Assembly: GCF_030253575.1 (NCBI RefSeq)
Contig: NC_080562.1
Span: forward strand, 31,575,852 to 31,639,851
Reading direction: 5' to 3'
DNA length: 64,000 bases
Origin: Rhododendron vialii
Taxonomy: Eukaryota; Streptophyta; Magnoliopsida; Ericales; Ericaceae
Of the stretch, positions 54,661 to 64,000 are shown piece after piece. A program made the translations under genes and the position numbers. The notes under the pieces were generated by a model. That model did no database searches. It was not told where the DNA came from and saw only the letters and a program-made list of their open reading frames with translations. The first letter of the stretch is position 1. Each line of letters begins with the position of its first letter.

Positions 54661-54662
54661 AA

Positions 54663-54795
54663 AACTGCTTGGGTTTTAGAAACGCTTGGGTTTTAGAAAA
54701 ACTGGTGATTGAAACTAAGTGGGGATTGTAAGCTGACAAGGAAAAGTTGTGTTTGCCAAGAGCCTCTCCACAAGCTGTTATTTTGTTCTGTGAAA
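54663..54795 (+). pseudogene. FBD-domain scrap, copy 4 of the gene 1-3 family
   Basis: VLEKLVIETKWGL followed by a stop, and then CLPRASPQAVILF, match the ends of genes 1-3. The F-box, LRRs and most of the FBD are missing. Short repeated text (GCTTGGGTTTTAGAAA twice) lies at its start. Confidence 0.75.
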
Positions 54796-56317
54796 AATGC
54801 TCTAGTTGACCAAATGCCTGTATGTGGTTGGTATTTATAGCTGTTTCTCATTTTTGCTTTTTACGTGGGCTTTGCACTTTGATTCCCGTGTTAATTATAC
54901 TATATATGAGACTTGAGTTAATTGCCCCAATGAAGATGGTTTTCTAAGCTTCTATATTACGACTTCCAAAAAATTATTGTTTTTTCCACGGAGGGCTCAT
55001 GTGTGGCCTCTTGTTGATCTTTTATCCCAAAAATACATGGCTCATTTTTCTAGTACCCTGTACCGCAGGATTATGTTTGGAGATTCATATAACTCGAGAT
55101 TATCACCAAATTATGAGGTTCAAATTGGCTTAAAATAGAGTGATTGACTCTTTGTATTTTTTGGGGGTAAATAATTGACTCTTTGTATTTATGCAAAGCT
55201 ATCGTCCTAGAATTGGGACCGAGATAAATGTCCAGACTCACTAGAGTGCATCGGCCAATTCTGGAAGTTTAGGAGTAGTGCACTTGGGCCCCAAGCTGGT
55301 AATTGGTAACCAAAACGCCAGACTTAGGGAAGTTGAACTTTCGGCTTGCAATGTAGTTGGTGTTTATGGCTCTTTTCACTTCAATATTGAACTTTGCTTC
55401 TTGTACAAATTGGGTGTCAACAGTACAAGAGAACATAACTAAGGTGGTGTTCCAATTAAACAAAAGGAAGGTTTTGGAGAAAGGAAGGTAATTTCAAGCC
55501 CAAAAATCATCTATTTACGTAAATAATTTTTCTACCAATATGGATATTGTTTGATAGATTTTATTGAGATCTTTTATACGGTGCAAGAAAAATCAAAAAA
55601 TTATTTTTCATTTTCATTATATTTGAGTTTGAAAATTGAAAAAAAAAAAGTTTTAAAAAAAGGAGGTTACCTGGAACACTCTCTAATAGTGACAGGGAGG
55701 TTTAATGCTTGATTATCAACTGCCCTTTTGGGGTGAAGAGGAACCTACGCAAAAAGCACAAGAGAAAGTACAAACACATATTGTGCATTTTTGTCAAATA
55801 CTCACGTGGAAGTCTTCTTGTATGCAAGCAGTGCATATTTCGTTAGCTAGTTTCATGGATGCTGTAGGTCCATGAATTTTCTGTTTGTTAGCCCATGAAT
55901 TGGAAAGTGCAGAGTGATTACAATGTTGCTTTTTGGGAGATAAATTTTATTTTTTGTCCTTCAATAAAAAAATTGGCTCAAGAGTGAATTTTTAAATATT
56001 GATGTTACTACACAGAAAAAGAAGGGCAAGAAAGAAAACTCACTCTCTTTTGCATATTGATGTGACTAGGGGCAATCTTCGTGGGACATAAAAAGCATGT
56101 TTATGGACTAACAAACGCGGATGAAGGGAGTAATCGTTTTGAGCAGATTGCACATCACACTACAAAGATAAAAAGATCTACTCAAAACTTTTTGTCCTTG
56201 CTTATGGTCACCACGTACCGATATGTTGTTACCTTCCAATCCTAGGAGTATTTTTGGGACCAAAAGTTTACGCCTACCGCTCATTTTCACTCCTCCCCCC
56301 GCACTCATTCTCACCAT
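54796..56317 (+). other. Duplicated 3' flank of copy 4
   Basis: This is non-coding and parallels 17760-20255 and 22729-22790. It lacks the solo LTR and the 2.5-kb element found there, so it serves as the empty-site reference. Confidence 0.7.
55443..55683. mobile_element. Tourist MITE, 241 bp
   Basis: The ends are GGTGGTGTTCCA and, reversed, GAGAGTGTTCCA. The TAA duplication lies at 55440-55442 and 55684-55686. The gene 1 flank at 18958-18985 has the site uninterrupted with a single TAA. Confidence 0.9.
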
Positions 56318-56502
56318 AAGCACTTGTCTCTTAATTTCACCGTTCGTCTTGGCAATCAATGATTCAAATTTTAAAATGGAAGAGTTAACCGGATTTTAAA
56401 AGAACTCTTTCTTGGAAAGAGTTAACTCTTCACTGTTTTTTTAAAATTCGGACCATTGATTGCCGAGACGGAAGGTAAGAATTAAGAGACAAGTGTTAAG
56501 CT
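56318..56502. mobile_element. Foldback MITE
   Basis: The arms are CACTTGTCTCTTAATT...GGCAATCAATGATTC and, reversed, CACTTGTCTCTTAATTCTTAC...GGCAATCAATGGTCC, centred near 56410. It is non-coding. Confidence 0.75.
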
Positions 56503-56748
56503 ATTGATTACGGAGACGTAAACAGAAAAGTACACAATTATGATCGAAACTCATAATTTTTTGAATAAAAAAATGTCTTTTCGGAAAAAATTAGGAGTTT
56601 TCATTACAATTTTTTTTTTGATTCCTTTCGTCGAGACAAATCAATAAGTAACAAAAGTTTGACGTAAAACTTATAATTGTAAAAAAAAATTGATTAAAGA
56701 CAAAAAAAGAAAAGAAAGTGAGTTTTACTTAGCAAATCAATAGCGTAA

Positions 56749-57209
56749 GGGTATGTTTGGTTGGATGGAATCAAGATTGGAATGGAATAGTCATTCCAAT
56801 AATTTACTTATTCCAGTGTTTGGTTCACCATTAAATAATGGAATGATGATTCCAAATAGAATCACTATTCACCTTAGTAAAAGAATTGTCATTCCATCCA
56901 AAAAAACTAAGGAATTGTTATTCCATTTCTTTGTCACACCAAAATTACTAGTGTCACTCCAACATTCACTATTGTCACACTAAAATTACTATTGACACTC
57001 CGAAAAATGCTATTGCCATTCCAAAAATTACTATTGTCATTCAAAAAATTGCTATTGCCACACTATTCCATTGGAGACGAGAATGACTGTTCCTAAGTAC
57101 AACCAAACATGAGAATGTGAATGATTATTCCATTTTCAATTCTTCCAATTCTATTTCATTCTTAATTTCATTTCTATTCACATTCTATTCCATCCAAACA
57201 AACGCACCC
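56749..57209. mobile_element. Tourist-type MITE, 461 bp
   Basis: The ends are GGGTATGTTTGGTTGGATGG and, reversed, GGGTGCGTTTGTTTGGATGG. The TAA duplication lies at 56746-56748 and 57210-57212. The interior repeats ATTCCA words and short ACTATTGTCA/CTATTGCCA words. The apparent ORF across it is chance. Confidence 0.88.
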
Positions 57210-57245
57210 TAAGAACACTTGTAACATTTTTTTTTACAGAAAGTC

Positions 57246-57599
57246 TACACACAGCAGATTTGTGCACAAATTTCGTTGTGGGACCCACCACGGGTCCCAC
57301 ACAATTCATTTGAGCCGTTCATTAAATGTAAAACATTTTTCCAATGGTCTCAGTAAAAAATAAGCTCAATTCGATACCTATAGATACTCTATCCAACCAT
57401 ATAATTTTTCATTATCCGAAAATCTGAATGAAAAGTTAGATGATTGAATGAAGCACCGATATGTATCGGATTAAGCTTATTTTTTACGGGGACCCTTGAA
57501 AAAATGTTTTACATTTAATGAACGGCTCAGATGATTTGTGTGAGAACCGTGGTGGGCCCCACAATGAGATCTGTGCACAGATTTGCTGCTGTGTGTAGC
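57246..57599. mobile_element. TGTGCACAGAT-family MITE, first of three
   Basis: The ends are CTACACACAGCAGATTTGTG and, reversed, CTACACACAGCAGCAAATCT. The arms carry GGGACCCACCACGGGTCCCA-type sequence and ATTAAATGTAAAACATTTTT. Confidence 0.85.
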
Positions 57600-57624
57600 A
57601 GGACTCTTATTTTTTAGAGTAATG

Positions 57625-57978
57625 CTACTGTTACAGCAATCTGAGCACAGATTTTGTGGTGGAGCCCACCATAAGTTCCACACAAATGATTCGAGCGTTC
57701 ATTAAATGTAAAATATTTTTTCAAGAGTCCCTGTAGAAAATTAGTTCAATCTAATACCTATAAGTACTTGATCCAATCATCTAAATTTTCATTTAGATTT
57801 TCGGGTTATGTAAAGTTAGATAATTAGATCAAGCACTTATAAGTATTGGATTGAACTGGTTTTTTACAAGATATCTTGAAAAAATGTTTTACATTTAATG
57901 AACGGCTCGGATCATTTTTTGTGGGACCCGTGGTGGGCCCCACAACAAAATCTGTGCACAGATTGCTGTACCAGTAGC
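57625..57978. mobile_element. TGTGCACAGAT-family MITE, second of three
   Basis: The ends are GCTACTGTTACAGCAATCTG and, reversed, GCTACTGGTACAGCAATCTG. It has the same inner arms as the first copy. Confidence 0.85.
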
Positions 57979-58002
57979 ATTTTCGTATTTTTATCAGAAA
58001 GT

Positions 58003-58382
58003 CTACTGGCACATCAAATCTATGCACATATTGTGTACAGATTTCTATGTGGGGTTCACTAAGGTTCCCACACAAGTGATCCGAGCTGTTCATTATGTTT
58101 AAAACATTTTTTCAAAGGCCCCCGCGCAAAATCAGCTCAATCCGATACCTATAAGTACTCGATCTAATTGTCTAACTTTTCATTCTCTAAAAACTTGAAA
58201 GAAAAGTTAGATGATTAAATTAAGCACTTATAGGTATCGGATTGAGTTGATTTTTGGCGGAGGCCCTTGAAAAAATGTTTTAAACATAATGAACAGTTCG
58301 GATCACTTGTGTGAGACCCATAATGAGATCCACAGAAAAATTTGTGCACAATCTGTGCACAGATTTACTGTGCCAGTAGACT
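58003..58382. mobile_element. TGTGCACAGAT-family MITE, third of three
   Basis: The ends are GTCTACTGGCACATCAAATC and, reversed, GTCTACTGGCACAGTAAATC. Its inner arms use AACATAATGAAC-type sequence instead of AATG-rich text, so it is a diverged subtype. Confidence 0.85.
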
Positions 58383-58383
58383 G

Positions 58384-58674
58384 GTTCTTTTTTTATCCGC
58401 TCGTTAACATTTAAAATCAATAAAATTTCCCCTTCCCGCCCCAGCGCACAATTCACACCAACATACAAAGGCTTATATTAAAAGAAACTTCATCACATAT
58501 GGGCCCCACGCACTTGGTCCATAGCACACAACTCAAGCCCGATCAACCAAACACACATACACACAAATATGCACGTCTATATAAAAAAAATCCATGCCTT
58601 ACTTAATTACTAAATATAATTACACATAGCCACATTAAATAAAATAAATTAATATTTAGGACGGGTCTCTACAC
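58384..58674 (-). mobile_element. Truncated 5' end of a Gypsy LTR
   Basis: On the minus strand it starts TGTAGAGACCCG at 58674, the same start as the solo LTR in gene 5, and continues AT-rich to about 58384, where the third MITE lies. No other end is visible. Confidence 0.5.
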
Positions 58675-61376
58675 TTATTCTAACATTGCAGGGATGGGGA
58701 TAGACCAAAACGATGTTCCCTTCCACTATAATAGTTAAGTTTCTTGATGTGTCGAAGACTTTGAATTTCTTATTCGATTTCATTTGGAGAGCATTTTTGG
58801 GCTATTGGCAGCTCCTAACGTTAACTCATTCTTATATGCGTAAGTAAGAATATTTAGACTAGCAATGTTTTTAATCTATCAATGGTTTTGAAGTAGCAAG
58901 ATTGGACAGAAGAGTCAACTATGCAATTATAAAAGAACCACTAATTAGCATATGGCCATACCCCCCCCCATCCTGTCATGGAGAGAATGGTCCTATGTAC
59001 GTGCATGGTACAATCTTGGCCTCTTTTTAATTATATTGATGGATTTTGAGGAGAAGTGTGAGGTTTAGAAGTTATTTTTTGTTGGATTGCAGTTTAGGGG
59101 AAGGGGAGTGGAGTGATATTAGCTTTAGTATTTGGAATACAATTATGCGATTATAGATATGGTACGTTTACCATGCAAATAGAAATAATATAATAGTTTA
59201 TTACTTCTTGCAAGCGCAAGTGAATAACTCTCCAGCATATAAAATAGAAAGGAAGTTTTGGTCAAGTTTATGTTAGCAGGAGGGGTAGGACCAGATGCAC
59301 TTGAGGTATTCCAACCGTTCATAACTCGATGTGGGTTTTCATTTCAGAACGATACATTGTGGTATTTATTTGTTTTTAGGTTGTCGAGAAGTTTGAGTAT
59401 CGGTATTTATTTGCTTATGCTTTTTTGTTAAGGAATAGTTATAGATGACTTGTTCTTTTATTTTATTTTATGATTTCAGGTTATTTTTTGACTTTATTTA
59501 TGTTCACAGTTTTTAGTTACCTGTGTGCAGAATTGGAATTATGCATCAGCTTTGTATTCATTTAAGTTGCAACTAATGGAAAACTATGCTAATATGAAGG
59601 GAGAGCACAAGTTGGCATTTGCCCTTTTTCCAAGCCATATCGGGGTTTTTTTTAATTATTATCATAGACTGCCCTTTTACTGTCACTTATTTATTCTTTT
59701 TGATTTTTGAACTGATTCAATGTTTTTCTCAAACTAAATATCCATAATCTGCAATAACTGCTCAGGTAAAATGGGATAACTAATTCTTTATCTTGTAAAA
59801 ATAGTTGAAAAAAATGCCCTTCTTGCCATCCCCCTTGCTTATCCACTTTCAGGTCTCCTTCTCTCCTCTTTGGATTCCATTAGAATTTATTCCATTGGCA
59901 CTCAAATTGATAGCAAGATATACAGTTTTGGCCCACTTCCTTCCTTAATATACAACACAAAGATACAAAGAACAGTATCTTTTTGTCCCGTGTGAGTTTA
60001 TAATTTTGACCATTTCCATTGTTTTGTTTTCTGGCTGCTTGAGGGTATTTTTGGGATTGTTCCCTATGTTTGACTACTGAACCGGGCTTTTGTATTTTAC
60101 CGCTTTGTACACGGAATTCTAACTGCTCTCTGTCCCATGTCTTTTTCGTTTTCCATTTAGATCGAAATAATAACTTTCAAAATAGTTCAATTGAAGACCA
60201 GTACAAGCCAATTTTAGGTTGGACTTTGGAATAGTTTAAATTTGCGGGGATTTTTTTGGAGTGTAAAATCAGATCAGTGTGAAATCATTGTTCTCGGGTT
60301 TTCTACAGCAAATTTGACAACTCTCTTCTACAGTAGATAGATCCAACGCTCTCTCACCAATAAATCTCGTTTTTCTCGACCTCAGATCTTTCTTCTCTCT
60401 GTCCTATTTGGCGAGTTGAAAATGTAATATTTTTTTCTGTCATGACTTTTCCTCTTCTTTGATGTAAAAAATATTTCCAAGGATACGTACTGTTCTTTCT
60501 TTTCTCTCTTTTTTTTCTTTTTGCAAATATTAACCAGTTATGTTTTGGGTTTCCTTTGCTTTAATGTGTGTTTTTTTTTTTTTTGCGTGTTCTCGGCGTG
60601 GTTCTGTATATCCATGGCCTCTGCGATGTTCAAGTATTGGCAATGGCCAAAAATTGCAAAATCGCCAATGATGCGTCGTTGTCGCAAGGCAAACCTAATC
60701 CTATCTGGTTTTGGCCATAATTGATGTTTCTCACCATACGGCTTGATGCTGGAAGGCGTGATGACGACACATGAAGATGATCCAAAATTTTAAAGCTAAA
60801 GTATGTAAGCTAGCTTTTGGAGAAGTGTTCTAAATACTGATACTAATTCTGAAACAGCAACAAAACAAGCATTTTGAGTGGTTATGATAATTTTTGAAAG
60901 ATGAATCTCAATATGTTATTGATGGTTTCTTATTCTTTGTATTAATTCTAGGGGGTTCAAAATGAGGAGGGGAAAGTACAGATGAGATGACTGGGGATCA
61001 ATTTTGAACGATCTACCAAGTAAGTAAGAGAAACCTCTTATTGGTTAAAACTACTAAACATTAACACTACTCATTTAGCTCATTGTACATGCACTTGTCA
61101 TTTGGTGTTTTGAAAGAAAGAGAATTGTCTTTATTACTCTTGGTCAAGATTCTGTTTATTCTGTTTTTGGTTTTATGTTGATAATGATTTCTTACTTGTT
61201 GTTTGGTCTAAGGTCAGTATATTTCTTGTTGATTTTTGGTTTGTGAGAAATGTGTTGCTCATAAATTTGAGAAATGTGTTCCTCAAAGATTTAGGATTTC
61301 AATATGATTTACCAAAGCTTCCAATGCTTTGATTGTTTAAGATTTAGGGTGTTGGTGTTTGTTTGTTTGTGTGTGT

Positions 61377-61378
<2 letters not shown>
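58675..61378. other. AT-rich region, no gene identified
   Basis: Short ORFs at 59525-59710 and 60521-60724 have no recognised domain. 60320-60420 looks like a plant leader (CT-rich, CCAATAAATCTC), but no convincing coding exon follows; a 36-codon ORF starts at MASAMFKYWQWP near 60614. Confidence 0.35.

Positions 61379-61436
<58 letters not shown>
61379..61436. repeat. GA microsatellite
   Basis: About 29 GA units in a run. Confidence 0.97.
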
Positions 61437-61437
<1 letters not shown>

Positions 61438-61824
61438 GGATTACTAAATACTAACTAAACTGATCGATTGGCTTACTAGATACTAACTAAAATGAGCTAT
61501 TGGCTTACTAAATACTAACTAAACACTGTATAAGAGGTATTTATTCATTGTTGTTTTTGGGGTATCCCGTCAAGGGATTAGTGAATAACATCTAGACTTC
61601 ACGCTTCTAATTTTCCGTTTGTTTTTAGTGCGTATTGAAGATCGTAGTTTTATCTATTCTCATATATAAAGGGAGAGCACAACTTGTTGTCTCCCAATTT
61701 TGAGCTCCGTCACATTTTTGATTTCCAAAATTGTCCATCAAAATCTAATTTATTTCCGAGTCAGATCATACTCCCTTGCCCCTAACGATTAGGACAGAAA
61801 AGGAAAAACAAAAAGTAAATAAAA

Positions 61825-62030
61825 CTACCTACACACTCCGCGTCTTAACTTTCAGTTTTCAGATCCTAAAATAACCCCATGCTTCCAAAGCAGTGTACAG
61901 TTTGTATCAAAATGGAGACAATGACACTACCCACACACTCCACGTCTTAACTTTCACTATTCAGATTCTAAAATAGCCCCCTGCTTCCAAAGCAGTACAC
62001 AGTTTGTTTCAAAATGGAGACGATGACGTA
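61825..62030 (+). repeat. Two tandem ~102-bp units
   Basis: The block from ACACACTCCGCGTCTTAACT to CAAAATGGAGACAATGAC is repeated with a few changes at period 102. Confidence 0.9.
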
Positions 62031-62039
62031 AAAAAATCT

Positions 62040-64000
62040 AAGAAACAAAAAGCATAGAATTCCCAACTAATGGAAATAGCTTTATGGATCTGTAAGCTCT
62101 CTCCCTGCATTCTTATGTGAATAAGAGTTGATTGTTTTTCATTTTTTACATGTTGAAAATTCGTGGTTGCATTTTGTCAAGACATAAGGGAACAACATGC
62201 AAGGGGTTACGGCTTTGGTTGCAAAAGGTGAAGTACAGCCATGGTTGAGATCAACAAGGTATTAACACTTTTTGTTTATGGTGTTTATTATTTTGATTTT
62301 TGTCAGAGTTTAGATTTACACGTGAATAAATTAATATAAAATTTATTCAACGCATCACATTCCTTTTTGTCATAGTCTACATTTATACGTGAACAAGTTT
62401 ATATAAAAATTTTAACAAAAATACCTAGAGACCAGGGCACACGCGACGCTTATGCAATTTGAATTTCGTATATTTTTGTCAAAATACGATCAAACAAACT
62501 ATAAGAGTAAAGCTATCGTGCATATTCTATCAAATTCGACTTGCACACGCATTGTGTGTGTACTGAGAAGAAGCCCATAATTTTCCTTTTAGTAAGGGAA
62601 ATTTGTGACCAGAAAATTGAAGGACATTTGTTGATTAGGATTTGTATAGTATGTTGACAAGGACCAAGGGCATTATAGCATCTTTAGGGTTGGTTACTTG
62701 GGAAGGTTTGGATCATTGATTTTAGATTTCTGTTCATGAGTTTTCACGCACTACATAAAATTTTTTGCCAAATTTTCGAGTTTGGTTGAAGGGCACTCTT
62801 GAAGGAATCAACTTTTAATGTCTTTGGTGCTTGCTCCAGGCGAGAGACTGGAGGGGTCTTCTTTTGCTATCAACCAATAGAACAATGGCATTTTTGTTTA
62901 CTCAAGTTGAGTTGATTTTTTGACTGACTTAGAAGAATTCTTTAGTGTGTATTTCAATAAATTAGTTGGGAATGAATCTCTTTTTCATTGTAGGGCAAAG
63001 TTTGGGTGTGGACCTCTAAATCTACTGCTTAGATTGGAACTGCATTGTGTTGGGAAACGTCTTTACCTATTTTTAATGTTCATTTTTTTTGCACCTGAAA
63101 AATGACCCAACAGAACAAAGGAACCGTGCAAAAATGCTGAAATGGCTTGGAATTTTACAACCCCTCTTTTTAGTTTTTGTAGAGTGGGGTTGTCTTGTCT
63201 AAATTTGTTGATGCCTTTTTGGCAGAACTTTAGCCATGCTGTTTGGACTAAATGTCTAAATTTTTGAAAAGGGGTTGACTTTAGCTGATTTTTGTTGACC
63301 AAAAGGAATTAAATAAAAAAAATTTAATTTGGCCAAACAAACAAGAATATTTTCATTTTCAGAGATCTATCTTTAGACTGGTTTTGATACGTTCTATCCC
63401 TACTAAACTATATGCTTTTGTTGGTTAGCTGTGCATGAAAGGATCACGACTCGTGATCTTTTGATAACAAACATTTTTCCTAATAAGCTTCCACAATGCT
63501 GTTTGTATAAGAGCTCATGTTTAGAATAGACCGAATAACTATTGCTATGTGAGACACTAATATGTAGTACTAAAGCAAAGTTGCTTTTTGCGCGGCTTGA
63601 TCATGATTTCATTCATATTCTGTTTTATTATTGGCGGCGGCGTTCATAACTGCTGTGTCAATGTTGTGAAAATAGAAACTTGAAAAGTTTCAGGAAGGTG
63701 AACAGATTGACAAGCCTTTCATACGAAAACAAATGAAAATCAGATTCCTTGAACATTGAAGAAGTAGGAGATCTTTTGTAACCTGAAGAATCCGGAATTT
63801 GGATTTGTAGATGAGGTAAGTAACATAATGAATTGAAAGGCTAACGATGTTCAGCTCTCTGTTTCTGATTATTGTACATGTGATACATTCTTTGTTAGGT
63901 TTTGTTTGAGAAGGCTAATGTCGCGATTGACAAGGGTGAGAAAATGGCCGAAATGGGTGTGGAAAGAGTACTTTCCTTAAACTTATTATGGGTTTAGAGA
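62040..64000 (+). other. AT-rich region with a possible exon pair at the right edge
   Basis: A strong donor GATGAG|GTAAGT at 63813-63814 and an acceptor TTTGTTAG at 63891-63898 frame a small intron. The following open text reads VLFEKANVAIDKGEKMAE without a known family. Before the donor the only open frame (EGEQIDKPFIRKQ) stops at a TGA. This could be a non-coding transcript or the edge of a gene that continues beyond the window. Confidence 0.3.

Overview
This is nuclear DNA from a plant, most likely a woody eudicot. The signs are an AT-rich background, genes with GT-AG introns, F-box/FBD genes in a tandem cluster, an exon of a plant galacturonosyltransferase, and dense nested plant transposons (Gypsy and Copia LTR elements, Mutator-like, PIF/Harbinger and hAT-like elements). 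I cannot name the species. Nothing bacterial or organellar was seen.

Layout. 1-6300: a very young gag-protease-only LTR retrotransposon (179-3977), then the first coding exon (minus strand, 5994-6143) of a GAUT10/11-like gene whose other exons I do not find here. 6300-13140: repeats only, with a large foldback element carrying an 11-bp target duplication (7913-12338), holding six ~260-bp hairpin units and pieces of an Ogre/Tat-type LTR. 13140-25160: F-box/FBD gene 1 (15446-17645) and its long 3' flank, which was invaded by a 551-bp solo LTR, a 2.5-kb inverted-repeat element and a second gag-only retrotransposon. 25160-34700: small foldback elements, a 4.07-kb Mutator-like element containing a solo LTR and a long hairpin, then F-box/FBD gene 2, broken by a Tourist-type insertion in its first coding exon. 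36500-41440: a foldback element with a nested hAT-like element, then F-box/FBD gene 3, frameshifted by 8 bp at its first splice junction. 42800-47850: F-box/FBD gene 5, a different subfamily and apparently intact, with a 2.85-kb solo LTR filling its first intron. 48364-53835: a nearly complete, recently damaged Copia element. 54285-58680: an RNase H-like pseudogene, an FBD scrap (copy 4) and a run of MITEs. 58680-64000: AT-rich sequence with no gene I can name.

How it fits together. Genes 1, 2, 3 and scrap 4 are diverged copies of one ancestral FBD-type F-box gene, duplicated together with promoter and 3' flank. Such proteins are normally substrate receptors of SCF ubiquitin ligases. Each copy was altered differently: gene 1 by an in-frame 81-codon deletion plus an in-frame 56-codon duplication, gene 2 by a transposon, gene 3 by a footprint-like frameshift, copy 4 by near-total loss. 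Because the copies share flanks, one paralog often serves as the empty site for an insertion in another, so many element ends and target duplications can be read to the base.

I found no coherent new multigene system. The most informative signals are the in-frame remodelling of gene 1, the coding insertion in gene 2, the footprint in gene 3, the palindromic array inside the intronic LTR of gene 5, and the hairpin units in 8280-11320.
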